A stretch of 64,000 nucleotides of DNA from Amycolatopsis iheyensis (GTDB taxonomy: Bacteria > Actinomycetota > Actinomycetes > Mycobacteriales > Pseudonocardiaceae), in assembly GCF_024703995.1 (NCBI RefSeq), contig NZ_JAMXQV010000003.1:248001-312000 (forward strand), given 5' to 3'. The notes beneath the pieces are model-generated. The model saw only the letters and a list, made by a program, of their open reading frames with translations, ran no database searches and was not told the DNA's origin. Shown one piece after another: positions 15,536 to 24,728 of this stretch (its first letter is position 1; each line of letters begins with the position of its first letter). The translations under genes and the position numbers were made by a program.

Positions 15536-16069
15536 GTGTCCATGACGACGCTCGACCTGCTGCTGCACCCGGTCCGCCTCCGGATCCTGCGCACCTTCCT
15601 GGACGGCCACCCGGCCACGACGGCCCAGCTCCGCGAGCGGCTGCCGGACATCCCGCCGGCGACGATGTACCGGCACGTCGGGGCGCTGGCGGCCGCGGGC
15701 GTGCTGGAGGTGCTGGACGAGAAGCGCGTCCGCGGCGCGGTCGAGCGCACCTACCGGGTGTCGTGGCAGCACGCCGAACTCGGCCCCGAGGCCCGAGCGG
15801 CGATGACGACCGAGGACCACCGGCGCGCGTTCACGGCCTTCGCCGGCGGGCTGCTGGCCGACTTCGACCACTACCTCGCGACGGAGCCGGCCGACCCGGC
15901 GGCCGACGGCGTGACCTACCAGCAGGCGGCGCTGTGGCTGACCGACGCCGAGATGGCGGAGCTGGTGGCGGAGGTGCATGCGGCGGTGACGGCCCGGCTC
16001 GGCCGCGATCCGGGGGATGGGCGCAGCCGGCGGATGATCAGCCTGGTCGGCATGCCCGCCGAGGCGTGA
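15536..16069 (+). CDS. ArsR-like winged-helix regulator
   Basis: 177 residues. The N-terminal 90 form a winged helix of the ArsR/HTH_20 type (HPVRLRILRTFLDG, then TTAQLRERLPDIPPATMYRHVGAL and a wing around VRGAVERTYRV). The rest is helical with no metal-binding cysteines, so it is not a metal sensor of the ArsR type. The GTG at 15536 lies 7 bases after GAGGAGG; the ATG two codons later is 13 bases away and less favoured. Likely represses itself and the divergent hydrolase. Confidence 0.8.
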   Translation: MSMTTLDLLLHPVRLRILRTFLDGHPATTAQLRERLPDIPPATMYRHVGALAAAGVLEVLDEKRVRGAVERTYRVSWQHAELGPEARAAMTTEDHRRAFTAFAGGLLADFDHYLATEPADPAADGVTYQQAALWLTDAEMAELVAEVHAAVTARLGRDPGDGRSRRMISLVGMPAEA

Positions 16070-16112
16070 GGGTTGCGGCGCTGGCGAGGCCGGTTCGGGG
16101 GGACCGCGGCAG

Positions 16113-16330
16113 GGGCCCGGGCGGTGAGTTTGCGGTGTGGGGTTCGGGTTGCGGTGCCGGCGTGGCCGGTTTGGTGGGGTTGGGCCGCGGCTGGGCCCGG
16201 GCGGTGAGTTTGCGATGTGGGGTTCGGCCGACGGTGCCGGCGAGCCCGGTTCGGGGTCGGGCCGCGGCTGGGCCCAGGCGGTGAGTTTGCGATGTGGGGT
16301 TCGGCCGACGGTGCCGTCGAACCCGGTCGG
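16113..16330. repeat. Imperfect triple tandem repeat, about 78-80 bp
   Basis: The core GCGGTGAGTTTGC starts at 16121, 16201 and 16278, each time preceded by GGGCCC(G/A)G and followed by a near-identical stretch ending TGTGGGGTTCGG. The 313-bp gap between the convergent regulator and response-regulator genes consists almost wholly of this array; I see no gene in it. Confidence 0.75.
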
Positions 16331-16382
16331 TAAGCCAGGACCGCGACTCGAGCCGGTCGGCGTGCCCGCCGACGGTCAAGGC

Positions 16383-17045
16383 TCAGCCCGCCGCGCTGAC
16401 CAGCCCGGTCCGGTAAGCCAGCACCACAGCCTGCACCCGGTCCCGCAGATCGAGCTTCGTCAGGATCCGCGAAACGTACGTCTTCACCGTCTCCACGCCG
16501 ATGACCAGCTCGGCCGCGATCTCGGCGTTCGACAACCCACCCGCGATCAGCTTCAGCACCTCCAGCTCCCGGGGCGCGAGCCGGTCCAGGGGGCCGCCGG
16601 CCGGGGTCACCGGCTGGATCCGGTCCGCGTAACGGCCGATCAGTGTCCGGGTCACCGCCGGCGACAGCAGGGACTCGCCGCGGGCGACCGTGCGGACCCC
16701 TTCGGCGAGCTCGTCCAGCGGCGCGTCCTTGAGCAGGAACCCGCTCGCGCCGGCCCGCAGCGCGTCGTAGACGTACTGGCCGACGTTGAACGTCGTGACC
16801 ACCAGGACCTTCGCGGGCGTCGCCGCGTCGGGGCCGGCGACGCGGCGGGTCACCTCGATCCCGTCCAGCAGCGGCATCTGGATGTCCATCACCACGACGT
16901 CCGGGCGCAGCCGGCCGATTTCGGTGACCGCGTCGCGGCCGTTCCCGGCCTGGCCCACCACCTCCATGTCCGGCTGGGCGCCGAGCACCGCCACGTACCC
17001 CGCGCGGATGAGCTGCTGGTCCTCGCAAATCAGCACGCGGATCAC
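16383..17045 (-). CDS. NarL/LuxR-type response regulator
   Basis: 220 residues. The receiver domain (1-120) has the acidic pair in ICEDQQ, the phospho-acceptor aspartate in VVMDIQMP near residue 53, and the lysine in FLLKDAP. The C-terminal LuxR helix-turn-helix (about 155-215) reads LAPRELEVLKLIAGGLSN, then ETVKTYVSRILTKL. The GTG start overlaps the stop of the histidine kinase (GTGA), so the two form an operon and a cognate pair. Target genes are unknown. Confidence 0.9.
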   Translation of the reverse strand: MIRVLICEDQQLIRAGYVAVLGAQPDMEVVGQAGNGRDAVTEIGRLRPDVVVMDIQMPLLDGIEVTRRVAGPDAATPAKVLVVTTFNVGQYVYDALRAGASGFLLKDAPLDELAEGVRTVARGESLLSPAVTRTLIGRYADRIQPVTPAGGPLDRLAPRELEVLKLIAGGLSNAEIAAELVIGVETVKTYVSRILTKLDLRDRVQAVVLAYRTGLVSAAG

Positions 17046-18187
17046 CGGTCGCCGCCCACCGGGACGGCCTCCGTCGGAAACCGCGCGCTGACGCGGAAAC
17101 CGTCGTCCGACGGGCCGGCCGTGAACCGGCCGCCGAGTGCGTCGACCCGGTCGCGCAACCCCGCCAGACCGCGGCCGCCGGAGCCGAGCGCGCCTGGCGC
17201 CGTCGCCGGGCCGCGGGTCGTCACCTCGACCTCGAGGCGGTCCGCGCCGTAGTCGACGCGGACCGTCGCGGGCCGGCCGGCGGCGTACTTGGCCGCGTTG
17301 GTCAGCGCTTCCTGCACGATCCGGTACGCGGTGAGCTCGGTTTCCGGTGGCAGCGCCGGACGTTCGCCGGTTTCGACCAGTTCGACGTCCCGGCCCGGCT
17401 GCTCGACCAGGCCGGGCAGGGCGCTCAGGCCCGGGGTGCGCGCGCCGGTCGCTTCCAGGACGCCGAGCAGGAACCGCAGTTCGGTGAGGGCGTCGCGGCC
17501 GGAGCCGGTGATGGCGGCGAGGACTTCGGGGACGCTCTCGGCGGGAAGGTACTGGGCGGCGTCGGCCTGGACCACCATCGCCGTCACGTGGTGGGTGACG
17601 ACGTCGTGCAGTTCGCGGGCGAGCCGCGCCCGCTCGTCCGCCGCCGCGGCGCGGGCGGTGAGCCGCCGTCGTTCGGCCTCCTGCCGCCGCCGCTGCCGGA
17701 CCAGCGCGCCCAGCGCCCAGAACAGGACCAGCACCACGTAGTAGACGAGGTAGGTCAGCAGGTCCGACGGCGATCCGCGCAGGGCGACCAGAACCGCGAA
17801 GACGACGTACCCCGCCGACGCCGCGGCGGGCACCGTCCGGCGGAGACGCTCCTCGCGCGCCCCGGCCGAGTAGAGCGCGAAGTACAGCGCGAGGCTGCCG
17901 AAGGTGGGGGAGTACGCGAGCACTTCGTGCGCCGCGAAGCAGGTCGCGATGATCGCGAGGGTCGCCGCGGGCCACCGGCTGCGCACCGCGAGCGGGAGCG
18001 TCGTCCCAAGCACCAGCAGGACCGCCGCGAACCCGCCGTCGTGCCGCGGCAGGTCGCCGAACTGGGCGCCGATCATCGTGAGGCCCGGCACGAACGCGGC
18101 GGCGGTGACGGCCGCGGCGAGGGCCCCGTCGCGGACTTCCGGGGTGACGCCCGCCCAACGCTCCCGGAGACGGCCCAGCTTCGGCAT
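17042..18187 (-). CDS. Sensor histidine kinase, NarL-partner type (HisKA_3)
   Basis: Membrane sensor of 381 residues. The first 160 residues carry about five hydrophobic segments with little extracellular sequence, so it probably senses within or at the membrane. The dimerisation/phosphoacceptor helix has ELHDVVTHHV with the phospho-histidine. The ATPase domain has the N-box NAAKYA and a glycine-rich GSGGRGLAGLRDR. Coupled by a 4-base overlap to the response regulator. Signal unknown. Confidence 0.9.
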   Translation of the reverse strand: MPKLGRLRERWAGVTPEVRDGALAAAVTAAAFVPGLTMIGAQFGDLPRHDGGFAAVLLVLGTTLPLAVRSRWPAATLAIIATCFAAHEVLAYSPTFGSLALYFALYSAGAREERLRRTVPAAASAGYVVFAVLVALRGSPSDLLTYLVYYVVLVLFWALGALVRQRRRQEAERRRLTARAAAADERARLARELHDVVTHHVTAMVVQADAAQYLPAESVPEVLAAITGSGRDALTELRFLLGVLEATGARTPGLSALPGLVEQPGRDVELVETGERPALPPETELTAYRIVQEALTNAAKYAAGRPATVRVDYGADRLEVEVTTRGPATAPGALGSGGRGLAGLRDRVDALGGRFTAGPSDDGFRVSARFPTEAVPVGGDR

Positions 18188-18289
18188 GGCGGGGAGCCTA
18201 GCGAGACTGGGCCGTTTCCGGGGGCCCGCCCGGGAAAGGGCGGCCGCGAGGGCACGAATCCGGGGCGGTGGGGGCAGAGTGGTGCGCGG

Positions 18290-19825
18290 TCAGTGCTGGA
18301 CTACGTCGGTGCAGTCGAGGTCCCGCTCCGGCAGCTTGCCGGTGTCGAGGAAGGTCACGGTCGCGGTGTCGGCGCAGGCCGAACCTTCGTGGTAGACGTA
18401 GTGCCCGCCGTTGTCGACGCCGACGAAAGCCGCGCGCTCGCCCAGGATCCGGCGCAGGCCCGTGCCCGAGTCCCACGTTGTGGCGTGGTCGCGGCGGTTC
18501 TGCAGGATCAGCGTGTTGCGCGGGCCGGCGGCGGTCACGGCCACCGGCTTTTCGAGCGGCTGCGGCCAGAACGCGCACGGCCAGATGTTCGCCGGCATGC
18601 CCGCGGTCAGCGGCCAGGCCTTCCGGTCGGCGGCGGTGGCCGCCGCGTAGCCGCCGACGTCGTGGGACCATTCGGCGTCGCCGCAGGTGAGCGCCAGGAA
18701 CATGGTCGCCTGGTTGTCGGCGGGCACGCCCGGGGCGGCCGGGGAGTCGGCGAACACCTGCTTGACCACCTGGCCGTCGGCTTCGGTGAGGTGACCGTCG
18801 GCGAGGTCCGCGGCGGCCTTCCAGACCTGGGCGAGCACCGGCAGTGTGTTGTTGTGCAGCAGCAAGGCGTAGGTGACACCACGCAGCATCGCCCCGGACA
18901 GCGACTGCGGTGTGCCCGGCACCGGAGCCGGGCGGCGGTCGAGCCGGTCGGCGAGCGCCAAGTACGTCCGGGTGACCGCTTCGGGGGTGGCGCCGAGGCC
19001 GAGGGTGGCGTTCTGCGCCGCGGCGACGGCGGCCGCGTCGGGGAACCGGTCGGCCATCCCCTTGCCCCAGCTCTGCGCATCCCCTGCCCAGACATGGGCC
19101 GGGTCGACGTTGCCTTCCAGGATCACGTGGTCGGCCTTGTCCGGGTACAGCGCGTTGTAGACTGCCCCGAGGTAGGTGCCGTAGGACTGGCCCCAGTACG
19201 AGATCTTGGCCTCCCCCAACGCATCCCGGACGCGGTCGAGGTCGCGGGCGGTGTTGGCGGTGGTGAAGTAACGCAGGTCGCTCCCGGCCTTCGCCGCGCA
19301 CTTCCCGGCCGTGTCCCGGGCGGCCTGGACGTTCGCGTCGATCGAGCCGTCGGCGGCCGGGTAGGGGAACAAGGCGGCGACGCTGGGGTTGTCGAGCCCA
19401 CAGCTCTGCGGGGTGCTCGTGCCGACGCCGCGCGGGTCGAAGCCGATCAGGTCGTAGCCGTCCAGGACGGCCTTCGGCAGCGTCGGCGCCATCGTGCTCG
19501 GTGTGTCGAGACCCGGCAGGGCCGGACCGCCGGGGTTCAGCAGCAGGACGCCGTGGCGCTTCGCCGGGTCGGTCGCGGGGAGCTTGGAGATCGTGACGTC
19601 GATCGTCCTGCCGTCCTGGTGGCCGTAGTCGAGGGGGACCCGCACCTTCGCGCAGGTGAGCCTGGGGTCCCGCGCCGTGCCCGGCGCCGCTGCCGGGCAC
19701 GGCGCCCAGCTGAGTGCCGCGGGGGTGTCTTCGTCGTCCGCGCTGTCGCACGCGGCCACGCCGAGGACCGTCAGTGTCGTGACCGCCAAGGCCGCGGCCA
19801 GCCGGTGGCCTCGTGGTGTGTGCAT
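18290..19825 (-). CDS. Secreted TAP-like alpha/beta hydrolase lipoprotein
   Basis: 511-residue hydrolase resembling the tripeptidyl aminopeptidases of Streptomyces. A signal peptide ends in a lipobox-like LGVAAC near residue 26, so it is likely surface-anchored. The nucleophile elbow is WGQSYGTYLG, the substrate-side region LNPGGPALPG and FDPRGVGTS is typical, and the C-terminal TAP-like domain holds NRRDHATT and the histidine in GGHYVYH. It probably removes peptides or hydrolyses esters outside the cell. Transcribed alone. Confidence 0.85.
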   Translation of the reverse strand: MHTPRGHRLAAALAVTTLTVLGVAACDSADDEDTPAALSWAPCPAAAPGTARDPRLTCAKVRVPLDYGHQDGRTIDVTISKLPATDPAKRHGVLLLNPGGPALPGLDTPSTMAPTLPKAVLDGYDLIGFDPRGVGTSTPQSCGLDNPSVAALFPYPAADGSIDANVQAARDTAGKCAAKAGSDLRYFTTANTARDLDRVRDALGEAKISYWGQSYGTYLGAVYNALYPDKADHVILEGNVDPAHVWAGDAQSWGKGMADRFPDAAAVAAAQNATLGLGATPEAVTRTYLALADRLDRRPAPVPGTPQSLSGAMLRGVTYALLLHNNTLPVLAQVWKAAADLADGHLTEADGQVVKQVFADSPAAPGVPADNQATMFLALTCGDAEWSHDVGGYAAATAADRKAWPLTAGMPANIWPCAFWPQPLEKPVAVTAAGPRNTLILQNRRDHATTWDSGTGLRRILGERAAFVGVDNGGHYVYHEGSACADTATVTFLDTGKLPERDLDCTDVVQH

Positions 19826-19931
19826 GGTGCTCCGCCCTTCGGATTCGCTTTGACGGCGCCGAAGTTAGCGAGCGCGGGGCGGTGGGGACAGTCACCTTGG
19901 CGGGAGCAATCGGGGTAGCTCTTCCGAGGGA

Positions 19932-21448
19932 CTACGGCCTTCGGTAGATCGTGATGGAGTGGCCGACGTCGTCGATCGGGGTGCTCGTCGAGATCAGTGT
20001 CGTCAGGCGTTCGTCCGCTTTGGCGATCGCCGAGTCCGACACGGCGAGCAGTCCGTGGACCTGGGCCGGGGGGACGTCGCGGGGGTCGGTCGCGGTGATC
20101 CCGTAGGCCGATGGCACTCCGCTTCCCTTGTAGACCAGCCAGATCTTCTCACCGGGGTAGCGGTCGGCCAGCCGGGCCAGGTCCTGGCCCCAGTCGACGT
20201 TCGAGTCGTGGAGGCTGAGGTGGGTTCGTGATGGGCCGCCGAATGCTTCGTTCGAGTACGTCAGGTAGTAGGGGAATGTCCGTAGTGAGCTGATCGCCGC
20301 GAAGACGACCAGGGCTGCTACGGCGAGGTGCGTCCATCTCGAGCGGATGAGGACAAGTGTTCCCGCCGCTACCGCCAGGAACATCGGGACGAAGATCGCG
20401 TAGCGGACGCCCAGGTCGCGGGTGCTGGTCATCGCTGTCGCCAGGAGCACCACCGCGGGGAGCAGGACGTACGGTGCCGCCGGGCGCAGGCCGCGGATCG
20501 TCAGCATCGTGGCCGCACCGGCCGTGCCGAGTGCCAGTGCTCCCAGGGGGAGTTTGATCAGCAGTGCCGTCGGGAGGTAGTACCAGACCGGGCCCGGGTG
20601 ATAGGTGCCCAGCAGGAATGTGCTCCAGGTCCGGTCCTCCAGCGCGAACTGGACGCGTAGGCCGTCCAGGTACGGCCGGGGGAGCGGGAGCGCGTCGGCG
20701 AGTGCCCGGAGGCCTTGCTGGGGCCGCAGGTCTGGTGGGGTTGTCCAGTGTAGTCGGGGGTCCACGGTCAGGTACGCGGCCCACACCACGGCGATCGCCA
20801 GCAGGGCTACCGTGGCTACTGCCGCTGCTGCGCGGAGTGTCCTTTTCGGACCTTTGCGGTGCTGGGTGGCGAGTGCGGCCAGGATCAGTAGTACCGGTAC
20901 CGCTGCCAACGCGCTCATCTTCGTGGCCACCGCTGCGCCCAGGGCCAGTCCTGCCAAGGGGACGTAACGGCCCGGGTTGGCTCTGGCTCGCCACAGCAGC
21001 CAGGTCGCGGTCAGTACGAAGCCCGCTACCGGTACGTCCAGGGTTGCCAGTGCGCCGTGGGCGATGAGGTCCGGGGAGAACGTGTACAGCGCCAGTGCGG
21101 TCAGGCCGCCCGTCGGGGTCGTCAGGTCGCGGGCGAAGAGGAATGTCACCAGGCCGAAGAGCAGGGTCAGGACGATCACCGGTAGTCGTGCGGCCAGCAG
21201 CAGGGTTTTCGGGTTGTTGCCTGACTCGTACAGGATGTGGCGGCCCAGCTGGGTCTGGTCGCCGGTGAATGCCGGGTCGAGTTTCGTGTCGGTGAAGGCC
21301 AGGCCGGTTGCGATGATCAGCTTGCCCAGGGGTGGGCCAGTGCCATTCCGGCCAGCAGTGCTGCGACCAGCAGCCATTGGATCAGGCGGTTCTCTTTTGG
21401 CTGGTTTGGGGGCACCTCCGGCTTCCTTCCCGGGGTCCTGGCCGGCAC
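19932..21448 (-). pseudogene. Frame-broken GT39/PMT-like membrane glycosyltransferase
   Basis: Polyprenyl-sugar-dependent glycosyltransferase fold with about 11 membrane segments. The main part runs from PLGKLIIATGLAF (near 21330) to the stop at 19932. A second frame, starting at GTG 21448, encodes the missing N-terminus and first membrane helix (RLIQWLLVAALLAGMALAHP). It joins the main part only if one base is added in the CCCC run at 21329-21332. In the family, HPPLGK is preceded by an extracytoplasmic loop with the catalytic acidic pair. Here the first helix runs straight into HP-PLGK, so that loop of roughly 20-45 residues is absent. Probably inactive; a sequencing error could explain the frame but not the lost loop. 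A-ending codons are commoner than in neighbours. Confidence 0.65.
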
Positions 21449-21572
21449 CCCGAAGTTTTATTGTGACTACGGCCGGCAGCACCGCGTCAAGGCGGGAAAG
21501 ATGCCTTGACCCGGCGCCGCCGGCCGTGTTCTGGCTTCGGATCGGGGTTGCAGGGGGTCTGGGCGCTGTGTC

Positions 21573-22250
21573 CTATTCGGAAGGCGTGCTCAGCATTCGG
21601 GTTGCCAGTTCTGCGTAGGACTCTCCCAGGGCCTCTGGTGAGTCCTTTCCGTCCAGGCGGTACCAGCGGACCAAATCCACGCCCAGTGACAAGATCGCTC
21701 TTACCGATCGGTCGATGTCGGGGACGTCGAATGTTCCTTTCTTGGCTCCTTTCTCCACTGTTGTTCGCATCATCGTGGAGAAGCGCTGCCTCAGGTCCAG
21801 GATCTCCTGCAGGTGCTCCGGCTCCAGGGCCGCCAGTTCGTACTGGCACACCCTCGCCACCGTGTGGTGGCGGGCGTGCCATGTCACGTGGGCCGCCACC
21901 AAGCTTCGGATGTGGCGGCGTGGGTCTTCGTCGTCCGGTCGGGTCGTCAATGCCGCTAGCGCCTGCTCGTGACCCGTCCTCGCGATCTGGAACAGCACCG
22001 CCTCCTTCGAGGCGAAGTGCACGTACAGCGAGCCGGGGCTCAGGCCGACCGCCGCTGTGATGTCCCGGGTTGTCGTCGCGTGGAAACCCTTGCGGGCGAA
22101 GCACTGCACCGCCGACGACAACAACGCGCGGGCCACCGGGGACGGCTGCTCCGACCAGAACTCGTCCGGGACCGCCTCGGGGCCGAGCTTGGTCGCGAAC
22201 TCCGTCGCCGGGTGGCGGCCGCCGCCTCGGCGGCGCTCTTTCTCCGGCAT
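21573..22250 (-). CDS. TetR-family regulator
   Basis: 225 residues with a long basic N-terminal tail. The TetR helix-turn-helix lies at about 45-92 (ALLSSAVQCFARKGFHATTTRDI, then GLSPGSLYVHFASKE) and the C-terminal domain is helical. The ATG at 22250 is preferred over the upstream GTG at 22268 because a GGGGAG ribosome site precedes it by 7 bases. It is divergent from the SMP-30/luciferase-like operon, with a palindrome between. Codon use is less GC-biased than in neighbours. Confidence 0.85.
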   Translation of the reverse strand: MPEKERRRGGGRHPATEFATKLGPEAVPDEFWSEQPSPVARALLSSAVQCFARKGFHATTTRDITAAVGLSPGSLYVHFASKEAVLFQIARTGHEQALAALTTRPDDEDPRRHIRSLVAAHVTWHARHHTVARVCQYELAALEPEHLQEILDLRQRFSTMMRTTVEKGAKKGTFDVPDIDRSVRAILSLGVDLVRWYRLDGKDSPEALGESYAELATRMLSTPSE

Positions 22251-22298
22251 TGCCCGGCTCCCCTCCACTTGACACGTCCTCGTTCCGGAGTCATGGTA

Positions 22299-22312
22299 AC
22301 TGGGCGCTCAGT
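22299..22312. promoter_or_regulatory. TetR operator upstream of the SMP-30 gene
   Basis: ACTGGGCGCTCAGT is a 14-bp palindrome with one mismatched pair, within the 103-bp gap between the TetR gene and the SMP-30 gene. A TTGACA lies upstream at 22269-22274, with CATGGT 17 bp further on as a possible -10, so a bound repressor would sit on the start site. Confidence 0.5.
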
Positions 22313-22353
22313 CAGATCCACGGAACGTCGACGAAGACCCGAGGAGAGCCGCG

Positions 22354-23247
22354 ATGGGAAAGACCGCGCCGTCCGTTGTGCTCGACGGCTTCTCCTACCT
22401 CGAATGTCCCCGGTGGCACGACGGCCGGCTGTGGGTTTCGGACTTCTACACCGAGCGGGTCGTCGCGATCGACGAGCGTGGTCGTAGCGAGGTCGTCGCC
22501 GAGGTGCCCGGGCAGCCTTCCGGGCTCGGGTTCCTGCCCGACGGGCGGCTGCTCGTCGTGTCGATGCGGGACCACCGGCTGCTCGTGCGCGACGAGTCCG
22601 GGCGGCTGGACCAGCACGCCGATCTGTCCGATGTGGTCTCCGGGGTGCTCAACGACATGGTCGTCGACGAGCGTGGCGGCGCCTGGGTGGGGAACTTCGG
22701 GTTCGACCTCATGGGCGGCGCGCCGCTGCGCTACACCACGCTCACCCGCGTCGACCCGGACGGCACCGTCTCCGTCGCCGCCGAGGACCTCGGGTTCCCC
22801 AACGGCATGGTGATCCTCCCCGGTGGGGTGCTGGTCGTCGCCGAGACCTTCGCCGGGCGGCTCACCGCCTTCGACATCGGCGAAACCGGCGAGCTGAGCG
22901 GACGGCGCGTGTGGGCGCAGTTCGGGGAAACTCCCCGGACCGAAGACGTCGGTGAGGCCGTCGCGGCCCTCGAAGTGGCGCCCGACGGCATCTGCGCCGA
23001 CGCCGAGGGGGCGATCTGGGTGGCCGACGCCGTCCACAACCGGGTGCTCCGGGTCGGCGAAGGCGGCCGGATCCTCGACGAGATCGACGCCGGCACCGGC
23101 GTCTTCGCCTGCATGCTCGGCGGCGACGACGGACGGACGCTCTATCTCTGCGCCGCACCTTCCTTCGCCGAACACGAACGCCGTCCGGTCCGCGAAGCGC
23201 AGCTGCTCGCGGTCGACGTCGACGTCCCGCACGCCGGCCTGCCCTGA
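22354..23247 (+). CDS. SMP-30/gluconolactonase-family lactonase
   Basis: Six-bladed beta-propeller lactonase, 297 residues, cytosolic. Metal-site landmarks of the family are present: the glutamate in LECPRWHDG, the asparagine in LNDMVVD, the asparagine in GFPNGM and the aspartate in WVADAVHNRV. It would hydrolyse a sugar lactone or similar ring ester. It is followed 23 bases later by a luciferase-like oxidoreductase, and a divergent TetR probably controls both. Confidence 0.87.
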   Translation: MGKTAPSVVLDGFSYLECPRWHDGRLWVSDFYTERVVAIDERGRSEVVAEVPGQPSGLGFLPDGRLLVVSMRDHRLLVRDESGRLDQHADLSDVVSGVLNDMVVDERGGAWVGNFGFDLMGGAPLRYTTLTRVDPDGTVSVAAEDLGFPNGMVILPGGVLVVAETFAGRLTAFDIGETGELSGRRVWAQFGETPRTEDVGEAVAALEVAPDGICADAEGAIWVADAVHNRVLRVGEGGRILDEIDAGTGVFACMLGGDDGRTLYLCAAPSFAEHERRPVREAQLLAVDVDVPHAGLP

Positions 23248-23270
23248 ACCGAGTGGAATGGAGGGGTCTC

Positions 23271-24260
23271 GTGGAGGTCTCCTGCGCTTTTCCCACCGCA
23301 CTGGAGTCCCCGGACCACATCGCCGTGGCCGAGGAGCTGGGCTACGCGCGGGCGTGGGTCTACGACACGCCGCAGCAGAGCCCCGACGTGTGGATGACCC
23401 TCGCGCTGGCCGCGGCGCGGACCGACCGGATCGGGCTCGGCCCCGGCGTGCTGGTGCCCAGCCTGCGGCACCCGATGGTCAACGCCGCGGCGACCGCCAC
23501 CCTCGCCGCGCTGGCGCCCGGCCGCGTCGCGGTCTCCTTCGGCACCGGGTTCACCGGCCGCCGCGCCATGGGGTACCGGGCGATCACCTGGTCCTTCATG
23601 GAGTCCTACGTCCGGGCCTACCGCGGCCTCCTGCGCGGCGAGGTCGTCGAGTGGGAAGGGGCCCGGATGCGGATGCTGCACCCCGACGGCCACGCCCCCG
23701 CCCGGCCCGTCGACGTCCCCGTGCTGATCGGGGCACTGGGGCCGAAGGGACACCGGGTGGCCCGGGAGCTCGGCGACGGGCTGTACGTGACGCTGCAGCT
23801 GCCCGAGTTCGCGGCCGAGTACCCGTGGGTGCCGTACCTCGTCTGGGGAACGGTGCTCGACGACGGAGAAGCCACCGACACCGAGCACGCACGCCAGGCC
23901 GCCGGGCCCGGGTGGGCGCTGGCCTACCACGGCGCCTACGAGTTCGGCGGCCCCGCCGCGGTGCGCGAACTCCCGGGCGGCGCGGAATGGCTCGAAGTCG
24001 TGGAACGGACGCCGGCGCCGGAGCGGCACCTGGCCGTGCACCGCGGGCACTGCGTCGAGCTGGGGGAGGCCGACCAGGCGGCCTGGCAGGCCGGCGGCCA
24101 CAAGATGCTGCGGGACGTGACCATGACCGGCACCCGCGAAGAGCTCCGGGACCGGCTGGCCGACGTCGCCGCCAAGGGCGTCACGGAGATCGTGTTCCAG
24201 CCGACCGGGCCCGACGTCCGGGGCGAGCTCGAGCGGTTCCTCTCGGCGGCGACTGGGTGA
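23271..24260 (+). CDS. Luciferase-like (F420-dependent type) oxidoreductase
   Basis: LLM-superfamily TIM-barrel oxidoreductase of 329 residues. Typical segments are AEELGYARAWVYDTP, IGLGPGVLVPSLRHP, and GRVAVSFGTGFTGRRAMG. It probably acts with the SMP-30 lactonase in one short catabolic pathway. The GTG at 23271 gives the usual N-terminus of the family, with GGAGGGG ending 4 bases before it; an ATG at 23259 lies within that ribosome site. F420 use is inferred from the family. Confidence 0.82.
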   Translation: MEVSCAFPTALESPDHIAVAEELGYARAWVYDTPQQSPDVWMTLALAAARTDRIGLGPGVLVPSLRHPMVNAAATATLAALAPGRVAVSFGTGFTGRRAMGYRAITWSFMESYVRAYRGLLRGEVVEWEGARMRMLHPDGHAPARPVDVPVLIGALGPKGHRVARELGDGLYVTLQLPEFAAEYPWVPYLVWGTVLDDGEATDTEHARQAAGPGWALAYHGAYEFGGPAAVRELPGGAEWLEVVERTPAPERHLAVHRGHCVELGEADQAAWQAGGHKMLRDVTMTGTREELRDRLADVAAKGVTEIVFQPTGPDVRGELERFLSAATG

Positions 24261-24279
24261 ACTGTGGTGTGATCGGCAC

Positions 24280-24672
24280 GTGAGCCGCGCCGGGGAGGAG
24301 ACCAACCGCCGGATGCTGCGTGCCCGCGACACCATGGACCGGGACTACGCGAAGCCACTGGACGTGCCGGCCCTGGCGCGGGTCGCGCACGTCTCGGTGC
24401 CGCACTTCAGCCGGACCTTCCGCGCCACCTTCGGGGAAACGCCGCACCGCTACCTGCAACGCCGCCGGGTGGAGCGCGCGATGTTCCTGCTGCGCTCGGG
24501 CGAGCGGAGCGTCACCGACATCTGCCTGGAGGTCGGGTTCACCAGCCTCGGGACCTTCAGCCGGACGTTCCGGGACATCGTCGGCGAGTCGCCGACGGCC
24601 TACCGGCGCCGGGGCCCGCTGGCGGGCGTGCCGACCTGTTTCGCCATGGCGTGGCTGCGGCCGCGGGACTGA
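24280..24672 (+). CDS. Short AraC-type DNA-binding protein
   Basis: 130 residues consisting almost only of the two-helix-turn-helix AraC domain (about 12-112): DVPALARVAHVSVPHFSRTFRATFGETPHRYL, then VTDICLEVGFTSLGTFSRTFRDIVGESPTAYR. There is no effector domain, so activity must depend on level or on a partner. The gene is followed 56 bases later by a VOC protein, a pairing common in actinobacteria, and probably activates it. Confidence 0.87.
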   Translation: MSRAGEETNRRMLRARDTMDRDYAKPLDVPALARVAHVSVPHFSRTFRATFGETPHRYLQRRRVERAMFLLRSGERSVTDICLEVGFTSLGTFSRTFRDIVGESPTAYRRRGPLAGVPTCFAMAWLRPRD

Positions 24673-24728
24673 CCGGACGATCGTTTCGGATAAGCTTCCC
24701 GGCACGCCCCTGCATTACCGTCGCCCCC

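Noticed and set aside
16113..16330. Possible CRISPR array
   Set aside because: The repeated core is embedded in 78-80-bp units whose remaining parts are also similar between copies. There are only three copies and no cas genes.
19932..21482. GT39 gene read as intact from 21482
   Set aside because: The first 50 or so residues in that frame are Pro/Gly/Arg-rich and not membrane-like; the true first helix is in the other frame.
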